The position numbers and the translations under genes are program-made. From positions 48,982 through 112,981 of the forward strand of contig JAACZU010000012.1 of assembly GCA_009996615.1 (NCBI GenBank): a stretch of DNA of 64,000 nt, read 5' to 3'. Numbering within the stretch: position 1 is the stretch's first letter; each line of letters starts with the position of its first letter. This document shows positions 49,514-58,330 of this stretch, one piece after another. This stretch comes from Rhodanobacteraceae bacterium. Lineage in GTDB: Bacteria > Pseudomonadota > Gammaproteobacteria > Xanthomonadales > Rhodanobacteraceae. The notes beneath the pieces are model-generated. The model saw only the letters and a list, made by a program, of their open reading frames with translations. It was not told where the DNA came from and searched no databases.

Positions 49514-50218
49514 CTACTGCACCGCCACCAGCGCCGGCCGGCGGTCGGACAGGATGCGGCCGTCTTCCATCGCCAGCACGCGGTCGGCGTGCGCGATCAG
49601 GCGCGGGTCGTGGCTGACGCACAGCACGGTGGCGCGGTGTGCGCGCGCGATGCGGTGCAGCGTGTCGATCACGATCTGGCCGTTGGCGGCGTCGAGCGCG
49701 CTGGTCGGCTCGTCGGCGAACAGCAGCTGCGGTTCCTTGGCCAGCGCGCGCGCGATCGCCACGCGCTGCTTCTCGCCGCCGGACAGCGCGGCGGGCTTGA
49801 GGTGCATGCGACTGGCCAGGCCGACCTCGGCCAGCGCGTCGCGCGCGCGCTCGCGCGCGGCGGCATCGGACAGGCCGAGGTAGCCGAGCGGCAGCGCGAC
49901 CTGCTCGACCGCGTCCAGCGCGGGGAACAGGTTGAAGCCCTGGAACACGAAGCCGGTGTGGAGCAGGCGGAAGCGGTCCAGCTCGACCGGCTTGAGCCGG
50001 CCGAGATCCTGCCCGAGCGCGATCACGCGGCCGGCGTCCGGGCGCAGCAGGCCGCTCAGGATCGCCAGCAGCGTGCTCTTGCCGCAGCCGGACGGGCCCG
50101 ACACGAGGGTCAGCTCGGCCGCGGCGATCTCGACCGACAGGTTGCGCAGCACGTCGGTGCGCACCGTGCCGGTGACGAAGGACTTGGACAGGGAGTCGGC
50201 GATGAGGGCGGCGGCCAT
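49514..50218 (-). CDS. ABC exporter ATP-binding protein (DevA/LolD-like)
   Basis: A 234-residue ATPase of the MacB/LolD/DevA class. Walker A is GPSGCGKST, Q-loop VFQGFN, signature LSGGEKQR, Walker B LLFADEPTSALD and H-loop SHD. It pairs with the permease encoded 7 nt upstream on the minus strand. The ATG at 50218 (MAAALIADSL) is chosen because the longer frame overlaps the permease gene. With the adaptor and outer-membrane channel it would form a DevBCA-type exporter that sends a lipid, glycolipid or peptide across the envelope. A GGGATTC repeat follows the stop. Confidence 0.93.
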   Translation of the reverse strand: MAAALIADSLSKSFVTGTVRTDVLRNLSVEIAAAELTLVSGPSGCGKSTLLAILSGLLRPDAGRVIALGQDLGRLKPVELDRFRLLHTGFVFQGFNLFPALDAVEQVALPLGYLGLSDAAARERARDALAEVGLASRMHLKPAALSGGEKQRVAIARALAKEPQLLFADEPTSALDAANGQIVIDTLHRIARAHRATVLCVSHDPRLIAHADRVLAMEDGRILSDRRPALVAVQ

Positions 50219-50225
50219 GCGTGGG

Positions 50226-51356
50226 TCAGCGCAGCAGCAGGGCGGGATCGACGTGGCGCAGCGTGCGCACCGCCATGAGGCCGGACACCAGCGCGATGCC
50301 CATGACCAGCGCGGCACACACCGCGACCGTGGTCAGGTCGAGCTGCACCGGCACGTCGCGCCGCCTGGCCAGCAGCACCACCAGCACGGTGGCGAGGCCG
50401 CCCGCGACGAGGCCGAATGCGCCGACCCAGGCCGCCTGCTGCAGCACGACGCGGCGCAGCGCGGCGAAGCCGACGCCGAGCGCGTGCAGCGTCGCGTACT
50501 CGCTGAGCGAGCCGGCGACCGCACCCATCAGGGTCTGGCTGGTGATGACGGCACCGACGCCGAACACGACGAAGGCGATGAACACGACGCCGAGGCCGGC
50601 GCCGGTCTCGAACAGCCAGTAGGTGACCGCGCGCTGCGCGAACGCCTGGCGCGTCCACACCTCGAAGCGCGGCGCGGTGGCGGACGGCTGCAGCCGCGCG
50701 CACACGGCCTCGGCCTGCGCCGGATCGTGCAGTTTGACCACGTAATAGGCGACCTGGCCGGCGCTGTCGCCGTTGTCGAGCCGGCGCGAGGTCGGCAGCG
50801 AGGTGACGATGTTGACGCCGCCGAGCGCACGCAGGCCGTTGGCGACGCCGACGATGCGCACGCGATGGCCGTTGATCACGGCCTGGCCGCCGACCGCGAG
50901 GCCGAGCTTGGGCAGGTCGGCGCGGTCGACGATGACGCTGTCGGGTTCGTCCAGACGCGCGCGCAGCTCCGGCGTCAGCACGTCGGCGAACAGCAGGCCG
51001 TCCGGACGCGTGTCGATGCCGGACACGAACACCGACACGCCGCCCTTGTCGGCCGGGCCGCGCCAGTCGCCGTCGATCCAGTTGAACGGCTCCACGCGCG
51101 CGACCGCCGGGTCCATCAGCGCCTTGATCTCGGCATCGTGCGGGATCGGCCGGCCGAGCTCGATGTTCTGCGTGCCGGGATAGCCGATCCACAGGTCGCC
51201 GCCGGACTTGTTGATGTAGACCGCGGCGCTGTTGAAGATGCCGAACACGAGCGCGGCCTGCACCAGCAGCAGCAGGCCGGAGAACGCGACCGCCAGCGCC
51301 GAGGGCAGGAAGCGCCGCCACTCGTGGATGAGGGTCTTGCGCGCGAGCGGCACCAT
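50226..51356 (-). CDS. ABC exporter permease (DevC/FtsX-type)
   Basis: A 376-residue permease of the FtsX/MacB fold. The N-terminal helix (about residues 18-40) is followed by a large periplasmic domain (about 45-250) and three helices near the C-terminus. The DevC-like opening ARKTLIHEWRRFLPSALAVAFSGLLLLVQ and the phrase SGGDLWIGYPGTQNIELGRPI are typical of heterocyst-type DevC proteins and their non-cyanobacterial relatives. The ATG shares one base with the stop of the channel gene (TGATG), and the ATPase follows after 7 nt, so channel, permease and ATPase are one operon. Confidence 0.9.
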   Translation of the reverse strand: MVPLARKTLIHEWRRFLPSALAVAFSGLLLLVQAALVFGIFNSAAVYINKSGGDLWIGYPGTQNIELGRPIPHDAEIKALMDPAVARVEPFNWIDGDWRGPADKGGVSVFVSGIDTRPDGLLFADVLTPELRARLDEPDSVIVDRADLPKLGLAVGGQAVINGHRVRIVGVANGLRALGGVNIVTSLPTSRRLDNGDSAGQVAYYVVKLHDPAQAEAVCARLQPSATAPRFEVWTRQAFAQRAVTYWLFETGAGLGVVFIAFVVFGVGAVITSQTLMGAVAGSLSEYATLHALGVGFAALRRVVLQQAAWVGAFGLVAGGLATVLVVLLARRRDVPVQLDLTTVAVCAALVMGIALVSGLMAVRTLRHVDPALLLR

Positions 51357-52825
51357 CAGCCGTTCTCCGCCAGCGGCGCGTCGCCGCTCGACGGCAGCGG
51401 CGCGCCGCCGAGCGCCTTGTACAGCACGATGAACGCGGTATTGCGCTCCTGCTCGGCCTGCGCCAGCTCCAGCCGCGCCTGCGCCAGCGCGGCGGTCGCG
51501 GCGACGCGGTCGACACCGTCGGCCAGGCCGAGCCGACGCAGCGTCTCGGCCGCGGCGGCGGCCTGCTCCAGCCCGGGCAGGCCACGTTGCAGCGCGGCCA
51601 CACGCTCGCGCTGGTGCTCGAGCGCGGCCAGCGCCGCCTCCGCCTCGGCGACGCCCTCGAGCACCGCCTGGCGGTAGGCGAGCACGCTGGCCGACAATTC
51701 GTGCGCGCGCGCGTCGGCGGTGGCCAGGCGCGCGCCCCAGTCGAACAGCGGAATATCGATCGCCGGGCCGAACGAGACGATGCCGTCCGCGTCCGACAGC
51801 CGCGTGCGGCCGATCACGCGCGCCGAATAGGTCAGCGAACCGCCGAGGCCGATGTGCGGATACAGCTCCGCACGGGCCAGCCCGGCTTCGCCGGCGGCCT
51901 TCAGCACCTCGTTCTCGGCGCGGCGGATCTCCGGCCGCGTGCGCAGCAGGTCGGCCGGCGCGGCGGCGATGCGCAGGTCGCCAAGCTGCGGCGGCGCGCC
52001 GGCCGCGGCCAGCGCCGGGGCCGGCTCGCCCTGGCCGAGCAGCACGCCGAGTTTCTGCCGGCTGCGTGCGATCGCGGTGCGCGGTTCGGACAGCGCTGCA
52101 TCCGCCGCGGCCTGCTCGGCCTGCGCGATGGCGAGGTCGTTGGCCGAGGCCAGGCGCAGGCGCTGGCGCGTGCGCAGCAGCGCGACCTTGTCCTGCGCCC
52201 CGTCCGCGAGCTGCTGCAGCAGCGCCAGCCGTTGCTGCGCGCCGCGCAGTTCGATGTAGGTGCGCACGACCTCGGCCACCACGCTGACGCGCGCGGCCTG
52301 CGTGTCGGCTTCGGCGATGCCGAGGTCGCCGGCGGTCACGCGCGCCTGGTTCTGGTAGCGGCCGAACAGGCCGAGCTCCCACTTCGCGTCGAAGCCCACC
52401 TGGTAGTAGCTGGCGCTGCTGTCCGGCGTCGGCTCCGAATAGCCGCGCGCGCTCAACTGCGGCAGGTACGGCGCATGGGTCGCGCCGGCCAGCGCACGCG
52501 CGGCGTCGATGCGCAGCGCCGCCTGCGCGATGGTCAGGTTGCCGGCCAGTGCGCGCTCGACGAGGCGGTCGAGTTCGGCATCGTTGAACGCCTTCCACCA
52601 GCCGTGCAGGTCCGGCGCGGCGGCCTGCGCGCGGCCTTCGGCGGCGTTCTGCCAGGCGGCCGGCGTGTCGCCGGCCAGGCGCGGCAACGGCGCCACCGCG
52701 CAGCCCGCGAGCGTGCCAAGGCAGCCACCCAGCAGGAGCGAGCGACAAACGGCGATGCCGCGAGGCGGACGCGTACGGCTGACGCGCGTGCTGGGCGTGC
52801 TCGGTGGGACGATGCGGGTGGACAT
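51356..52825 (-). CDS. Outer-membrane channel lipoprotein (TolC/NodT type)
   Basis: An outer-membrane factor of the NodT/RND-type family, about 489 residues. A lipobox (LGTLAGC) near residue 40 gives the anchor, and two TolC repeats follow, with family phrases WWKAFNDAELDRLVERAL, RTRPEIRRAENEVLKA and FDWGARLATADARAHE. It would complete the tripartite exporter encoded downstream. The start is uncertain: the ATG at 52825 is used, with in-frame alternatives at 52858 and 52879 and no good ribosome binding site for any. A terminator of the next upstream gene ends 168 nt before it. Confidence 0.85.
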   Translation of the reverse strand: MSTRIVPPSTPSTRVSRTRPPRGIAVCRSLLLGGCLGTLAGCAVAPLPRLAGDTPAAWQNAAEGRAQAAAPDLHGWWKAFNDAELDRLVERALAGNLTIAQAALRIDAARALAGATHAPYLPQLSARGYSEPTPDSSASYYQVGFDAKWELGLFGRYQNQARVTAGDLGIAEADTQAARVSVVAEVVRTYIELRGAQQRLALLQQLADGAQDKVALLRTRQRLRLASANDLAIAQAEQAAADAALSEPRTAIARSRQKLGVLLGQGEPAPALAAAGAPPQLGDLRIAAAPADLLRTRPEIRRAENEVLKAAGEAGLARAELYPHIGLGGSLTYSARVIGRTRLSDADGIVSFGPAIDIPLFDWGARLATADARAHELSASVLAYRQAVLEGVAEAEAALAALEHQRERVAALQRGLPGLEQAAAAAETLRRLGLADGVDRVAATAALAQARLELAQAEQERNTAFIVLYKALGGAPLPSSGDAPLAENG

Positions 52826-52992
52826 GCGCGGGGCGGACGGCTCGGTCGACGGCCGCATCGAATCGGCGGCAGATGCCATTTTAGCCGTTTGCGCACCCGC
52901 CGCGGCCATCCGGCCCGCTCGCAACGCACGCAATGCGTCGGACGGACGCGCCCGGACCGCGTTTGCCGGCGGCCGGACGCATGCCGGAAAAA

Positions 52993-53022
52993 GACACCCT
53001 CCGGCCCGTGCCGGAGGGTGTC
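52993..53022 (-). terminator. 13-bp intrinsic terminator of the propeller-DUF11 gene
   Basis: Arms 52993-53005 and 53010-53022 (GACACCCTCCGGC and its complement) form a perfect 13-bp stem with loop CCGT. On the minus strand it is followed by TCTTTTTCC, a proper T-run. It lies 12 nt past the gene's stop codon. Confidence 0.85.
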
Positions 53023-53033
53023 CACGCTACGTA

Positions 53034-56000
53034 TTACTGGCAGTCCAGCTCGAACCCGTCGCGGAACAGCGCGTCGGTGTCGAACACGACATAGGCCGCG
53101 GCGCTGTTGTTGCCGGTGTACGGATCGGTCGTGGCCGAGCTGCCGCTCGCATCCAGCCGCACCAGGCTGCCGCCGAAGCTGCGCGGCACGCACACGGTGG
53201 TCGTCACCGTGCGCGTGACGCCGGCCGCCAGGCTCGGGAACGCGCACGGCCACGCCGAGCTGCAATCACCCGCGTTGCCGACGAACACCAGGCCGGCCGG
53301 CAGCGCGTGGCCCAGCTGCACGTTCTGCGCGGTGCTCGGACCGTTGTTCGTGACGCTGACCGTGTAGCTGAAGCGGCCGCCGCGCAGGACCGTCTCCGGC
53401 GCGGCGATCGCGACCGCGATGTCGGCACCGGCACCGACCGTCGTATGCGCCGCGAACACGTTGTTGTCCATGTCCGGGTCCGGCGTGCTGCTGGCGACCG
53501 AGGCGCTGTGCGTGATCGGGTTCGCGCCGGCGTAGTTCGACGGCACCGTGTAGGTGACGACGTAGCTGCGGTTCGCGCCCGGGGCGAGCGTGCCGAGGTT
53601 GCACGGCAGGCTGCTGCAGGCGCCGCTGATCGTGCCGAGGACCAGGCCGGCCGGCGTCGCGTTCGTCACGCTGACCGCAGCGGCCGCGCTCGGGCCGGCG
53701 TTGGCGACGGTGACCGTGTAGCTGACGCCGTCGCCGGCCAGCACCGCGGCGGTGCCAGTCTGCGTGATCGACACGTCGGCCGAATCGGTCAGCGCGACGT
53801 TGACGCTGGCGCTGTTGTTGCCCGGCACCGGATCGGTCGTGGTGGAGCTGACCGTGGCGGTGTTCGCGACCGGGCCCGCACCGGCGTAGTCGTACGGCAC
53901 GCGGAAGGTCGCGTTGATGACCTTCACCGCGCCGTTGGCGAGCGTGCCGAGGCTGCACGGGAACGCCGTCACGCAGTCGCCCGCGTTGGCCACGAACACG
54001 AGGCCCGCAGGCGTCGCATCGGCGACGCTGACCGCGCTGGCGCCGCCCGGGCCCTTGTTGGTCACGGCGATCGTGTAGGTCACCGTGCCGCCGCGGACCA
54101 CGCTGGCCGGCGCCTGCATCGTCAGCATGAGGTCGGCCGCGTGCGAGATCGCGGTGGTGACCGAGGCGCCGTTGTTGGCCGGCAGCGGATCCGGCGTGGC
54201 GCTGCCGACGCTGGCCGTGTTGACGACGTTGGGCTGGGCGTAGCCGTCCGGCACCGCGAACGTCGCGACGATCGTCTTGCTCGCGCCGGAGGCCAGGCTC
54301 GCGAACGTGCACGGGAACGCGCCGGTGCAGTCGCCGGTGTTCGACACGAAGGTCAGGCCGGCCGGCGTCGCATCGGCCACGCTGATCGTCTTGGCCGGGC
54401 TCGGACCGTTGTTGGTCAGCGTGATCGTGTAGGTCACGTTGCCGGCGGCACCCGCGCTGGACGGGCCGGTCATCGCAAGCGCGAGATCGGCCGAGTTCGT
54501 GAACGTGGTCGTGGCCGAAGCGCTGTTGTTGCCCGGCACCGGATCCGACGTGCTGCTGCTGACGCTGGCGGTGTTGACGATGTTCGCCTGGGCGTAACCG
54601 TCGGGCACGGAGAACGTCGCCACGATCGTGCGGGTCGCGCCCGCGGCGAGGCTGGCGAACGTGCACGGGAATGCCGTCGTGCAGTCGCCGCTGTTCGACA
54701 CGAAGGTCAAGCCGGCCGGCGTCGCGTCGGCCACGCTGACCGCCTGCGCCGGACTCGGGCCGTTGTTGGTCAACGTGATCGTGTAGCTGACCGAGCCCGC
54801 GGCGTTGAGGTTGGCCGGGCCGGTCATCGCGAGCGCGAGGTCGGCCGCGCTGGTCACCGGGGTCGTCACGGTCGCGCTGTTGTTGCCCGGATTCGGATCC
54901 TCGGTGCTGCTGCTCACGCTGGCGGTGTTGACCAGCGGCTGGTTGGTGTCATAGCCGGGCGGCACGGTGTAGGTCACCGTCGCGGTGCGGCTCGCGCTGG
55001 CGCCGAGGCTGGCGAACGTGCACGGGAACGCGCTGCATTCGCCGCTGATCGAGCCGAGGATCACGCCGGCCGGCATCGGGTTCTTCAGCACGACGTTGTT
55101 CGCGGTGTTCGGACCGTTGTTGGTCACGGTGATCACGTAGGTGGCCTGGCCGCCCGCGCCGACGGTGGCCGAGCCGGTCTGGCTGACCGCCAGGTCCGCG
55201 CCACTGCCGATCGCCGCGTTCGGCAGCGGCCACACCCACGCGCCGCGCGAGCGCGTGAACGCCGCCAGCGTCGTGAAGCCGCGGTCGACCACGAGATCCC
55301 ACACCATCACGCGCGGGAAGTCCTCGAAGTAGTGCCAGGTCGGCGAATCGACCGAGATGTCGTCGGTGTAGTACAGGCCCCAGTCGGTGCCGATGAACAC
55401 CTGGTCCGGATTGTTCGGGTTCGGCATGACCTGCTCGACCGGGATGTTCGGCAGGTTGCCGGACTTGTCCTTCCAGGTGAAGCTCGGGCAGTCGTACGCC
55501 GAACAGGTCACCTGGAACACGTGGCCCGGACGCCCGGGCGTGTTCTGGTCGAAGCCGCCGACCGCCGCGTAGACGACGAGGGCCGAGCGCGGATCGAAGC
55601 GGACGCCGAAGATCGGCCGGTTCGGCAGCACGTTGTTGTTGTCGGTGACGTTGACCGCGTTGGCGCAGTTCGGGTCGCTCGACGCCGTCATCGGGCAGTT
55701 GGCGGACGCCACCGTGCCGAGGCCGAACACGATCTGCACGTTGCCGTCATTGGTGCCGACCGCCGCCACCGTCGGATCGGTGAACGAATAGGCGACGTGG
55801 TTGATGTACGAGCGGTTGCTGGCGCCGAGGATCAGCGAGTTCTTGGTCAGGTTCGGCGTGCGCGCCTTCCACGACGCGCGCATGGTGGTGGTGTTGGAAT
55901 TCCCCAGGTCGAGGGTCTCCCACAGGCGGTTGGTGCCGGCGAGCATGTGGTTGCAGCCATTCGCCGTGCTGCAGCCGCTGCCCGGCACGTCCAGCGCACC

Positions 56001-57980
56001 CCATTTGTAGATGTCGTAGGACATCGCGAAGATCGTGCTGGAGAGGTCGCCGGTGCCGCCCCAGGTTCCACCGGTATTGCCCGATGCCGTGGAGAAGGAA
56101 CCGGACATCGTGTTGCCGTAGGTCAGGCTGCGGGCGAGCGAGCCGTACTGGCTGGAGTTGAACCAGATCGCGTTGCCGATCGGCTCGATCTTCGTGGTGG
56201 TGCCGTCGCCGCTGCAGTTGGACGTCCACTTGACCGGCCCGGTCGGCTGGCCATCGAACTTGACCGCCGAGCAGCCGTTGTCCTGCGCGCCGGCGCCGAT
56301 GGCAGGCGTGGCCGAATTGGCGAAGTTGGACGTGATGTCGCCGAAGTAGAACTCGATCGTGTTGAGCGTGTCGTTGAGCTGGCGGAAGCTCGGGAACGGC
56401 GCGGTCGAGTTCTCCGTGTAGTACACGCCGCCGTCGTTGCCGATCAGCATCTTCTCGCCGTTGCCCGGGAGGAACGCGCGCGCATGCTGGTCGACGTGGA
56501 CGTGGTCCAGCGTTCCCGCCGGCTTGGTCGTCCAGCCGCAGGTGATGTCGGCGTAGTTGGCGCCGCCGTCGGTCGAACGATAGACATCGTAGCCGGAAAG
56601 GAACGTGATCTCCGGATTGGTCGGGTGCACCGAGATGCCGGCGTCGTACCACATCTGCGAGCCGCCGCCAGCCGAGGTCGAGTCGCTGCCGCAGCGCGCG
56701 ACGTTCGCGGTGGCGGCCTTCTGCACCCAGGTGTCGCCGCGGTTGTCGCTACGCCAGACGCCGAGCACGTTGGAACCCGAAACGGAGGCCGCCATCGCAT
56801 AGATCGTGTCGGGCTGGCTCGGCGACACGGCCAGTTCGATGCGGCCGATGTCGGTACCGCCGGCCGTGCCGGTCGGATTGCCGCTGCCGGTTCCCGCGGG
56901 CCAGCCGTTGTTCAGCAAGCTCCACGCGCTCGTGGCCGGGCAGCCGCCGCCCGGGATGCGCTCCAGCCGGTAGACGCCGTTGGCGCCGTTCTGGCCGATG
57001 TCCGGCTGCGTCGGGGTGGCGTTGCCGCGCGTGCCGATCGCCACGTACAGGCGCGTGCTGCCGTCGCCGTTGCTGACCGGGATCAGGCCGGTCACGTCCT
57101 GGCGCTGGCGGTTCGCGCTGGTCGCGAACTCGTTGACGTAGCACGGGCCGACCCAGTTTTCGCCGGCATCGTACGAGAAGAACACGCTGGTCTTCGTGCC
57201 GACGACGACGGTGCGCGAGTTGTTCGGATCGACGACGACCTTGCCGATGGCCTGGTACTGCGGGAAGCCACCGTCGATCGGCGCGTAGTAGGGACTGAAC
57301 ACGTCGGTGCCGAGCAGGCGCCAGGTGGCGCCCTGGTCGGTGCTCTTGAGCACGCCGCTCGCACCGAACGAGAAGTTGCCGAAGTTCAGGTCGCCGGTCG
57401 CCGCGTAGATCGTCTTGTGGTCGTTCGGATCGAGCGTGATGTCGGAAATCGACAGACCGGCGATTTCCGGGATATTGGTGACGACTTGCCAAGTGGTCGG
57501 ATTGTTCGGTGGCGCGTCGAGCGAGCAGCAGGTCGTGGTCTTCCAGATGCCGCCGCCGTCGGAACCGGCGTAGGCGATGGTCGGGTCGACCGGGTCGACC
57601 GCGATCACGTTGATGCGGCCGGACACCGAACCGTAGCTCTGCTGCGTGTTGTTTTCCGGCATCGGGCCGAGCGGCGTGAAGCGGCTGGCATCGAGCGTCA
57701 GCGGCGAATGCGGGACCAGGCTCTTGTCGTAGGTCTTGGCACCGGCCGGTACCGCCTTGACCATGGCGCGGTCCTGCACGGCGGCCTCGGCGGCCCAGGT
57801 CGGATCGAAGTGGCCGGTCGGATAGGTGTAGCGGGCGATCCAGTCGTCGCTCTTGGGCGGATCCTCTTCGCCCTCCCCGGCTTCACCGGACCACCATTCG
57901 GGCGGAGCGAGATGCAGGCAGGCGGCAGCGCCACCGGCGGCGGCGGCCAACGAAAACAGGTAAATGGGCAACTTGCGCAT
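53034..57980 (-). CDS. Large secreted beta-propeller/DUF11-repeat protein with FxxGF C-terminal motif
   Basis: A 1648-residue exported protein. The signal peptide (residues 1-20) is followed by an acidic linker and a long region (about 90-920) of BNR/VPS10-type propeller blades, seen as repeated S-x-D-x-G-x-x-W units (STDQGATWRLL, SDNRGDTWV, SYDAGENWVG, STDGGANYAD). From about residue 927 six DUF11 Ig-like repeats of about 118 residues follow, each with VTNNGPS and NNSA landmarks; repeats 2 and 3 are almost alike. The chain ends LFRDGFELDCQ. Such proteins are usually surface or secreted. GGGGAG 5 nt before the ATG at 57980 fixes the start. An intrinsic terminator follows. Confidence 0.88.
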   Translation of the reverse strand: MRKLPIYLFSLAAAAGGAAACLHLAPPEWWSGEAGEGEEDPPKSDDWIARYTYPTGHFDPTWAAEAAVQDRAMVKAVPAGAKTYDKSLVPHSPLTLDASRFTPLGPMPENNTQQSYGSVSGRINVIAVDPVDPTIAYAGSDGGGIWKTTTCCSLDAPPNNPTTWQVVTNIPEIAGLSISDITLDPNDHKTIYAATGDLNFGNFSFGASGVLKSTDQGATWRLLGTDVFSPYYAPIDGGFPQYQAIGKVVVDPNNSRTVVVGTKTSVFFSYDAGENWVGPCYVNEFATSANRQRQDVTGLIPVSNGDGSTRLYVAIGTRGNATPTQPDIGQNGANGVYRLERIPGGGCPATSAWSLLNNGWPAGTGSGNPTGTAGGTDIGRIELAVSPSQPDTIYAMAASVSGSNVLGVWRSDNRGDTWVQKAATANVARCGSDSTSAGGGSQMWYDAGISVHPTNPEITFLSGYDVYRSTDGGANYADITCGWTTKPAGTLDHVHVDQHARAFLPGNGEKMLIGNDGGVYYTENSTAPFPSFRQLNDTLNTIEFYFGDITSNFANSATPAIGAGAQDNGCSAVKFDGQPTGPVKWTSNCSGDGTTTKIEPIGNAIWFNSSQYGSLARSLTYGNTMSGSFSTASGNTGGTWGGTGDLSSTIFAMSYDIYKWGALDVPGSGCSTANGCNHMLAGTNRLWETLDLGNSNTTTMRASWKARTPNLTKNSLILGASNRSYINHVAYSFTDPTVAAVGTNDGNVQIVFGLGTVASANCPMTASSDPNCANAVNVTDNNNVLPNRPIFGVRFDPRSALVVYAAVGGFDQNTPGRPGHVFQVTCSAYDCPSFTWKDKSGNLPNIPVEQVMPNPNNPDQVFIGTDWGLYYTDDISVDSPTWHYFEDFPRVMVWDLVVDRGFTTLAAFTRSRGAWVWPLPNAAIGSGADLAVSQTGSATVGAGGQATYVITVTNNGPNTANNVVLKNPMPAGVILGSISGECSAFPCTFASLGASASRTATVTYTVPPGYDTNQPLVNTASVSSSTEDPNPGNNSATVTTPVTSAADLALAMTGPANLNAAGSVSYTITLTNNGPSPAQAVSVADATPAGLTFVSNSGDCTTAFPCTFASLAAGATRTIVATFSVPDGYAQANIVNTASVSSSTSDPVPGNNSASATTTFTNSADLALAMTGPSSAGAAGNVTYTITLTNNGPSPAKTISVADATPAGLTFVSNTGDCTGAFPCTFASLASGASKTIVATFAVPDGYAQPNVVNTASVGSATPDPLPANNGASVTTAISHAADLMLTMQAPASVVRGGTVTYTIAVTNKGPGGASAVSVADATPAGLVFVANAGDCVTAFPCSLGTLANGAVKVINATFRVPYDYAGAGPVANTATVSSTTTDPVPGNNSASVNVALTDSADVSITQTGTAAVLAGDGVSYTVTVANAGPSAAAAVSVTNATPAGLVLGTISGACSSLPCNLGTLAPGANRSYVVTYTVPSNYAGANPITHSASVASSTPDPDMDNNVFAAHTTVGAGADIAVAIAAPETVLRGGRFSYTVSVTNNGPSTAQNVQLGHALPAGLVFVGNAGDCSSAWPCAFPSLAAGVTRTVTTTVCVPRSFGGSLVRLDASGSSATTDPYTGNNSAAAYVVFDTDALFRDGFELDCQ
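53070..55200 (-). repeat. Six tandem DUF11 coding repeats
   Basis: Six copies of about 351-354 nt, each encoding one Ig-like domain. The second and third copies (about 54840-54500 and 54490-54140) keep long identical stretches, for example around ADLALAMTGP and NNGPSPA, and are offset by 354 nt, which suggests a recent duplication. These are coding repeats, not a CRISPR array. Confidence 0.8.
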
Positions 57981-58330
57981 GGTTCTCCCCGGGAACACGG
58001 CACTTGGAAGACGCGCGCCGGCGCGGACGCGCAGGCACGCGGCGGCTGCACGCAAGCGCTCCTGGGGCCGGCGTGGGCCTATCGTCAAATCAATGGAACT
58101 TCCGCCCTGCAGTCCCCGCTGATCCGGTCGAACCGATCAGCGACGCACTGCGTATCGTCCTTCGGTCGCGCGACGGCCATCCCCTTCCGTGCGCGAACCC
58201 CGGCAGACGTTTCCGTCTGCGCGCCGAAACGTATCAGCCTGCAGGAGGATTGAGAAGCAGGCTTTGGCCATCTTTACATCTGCAGCCACCATACGCAGCC
58301 GCACGCCACGACGTGGCGATCGGTGGGCGC
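57981..58330. other. Intergenic region upstream of the propeller gene
   Basis: A 350-nt region that must hold the promoter of the large secreted protein gene and the 3' end of the amidohydrolase transcript. I see no gene and no clear hairpin. On the minus strand a TTGATT-like sequence near 58095 is a possible -35 box, but no convincing -10 box follows. Confidence 0.4.

Noticed and set aside
53070..55200. Tandem repeats that could suggest a CRISPR array
   Set aside because: The period is about 354 nt, the units are translated as Ig-like DUF11 domains, and there are no short spacers.
52509..58253. A 1914-residue plus-strand open frame opposite the DUF11 protein
   Set aside because: It consists of Arg/Val/Gly/His-rich low-complexity sequence typical of antisense frames and crosses several genes; the minus strand has a signal peptide, propeller motifs and a strong ribosome binding site.
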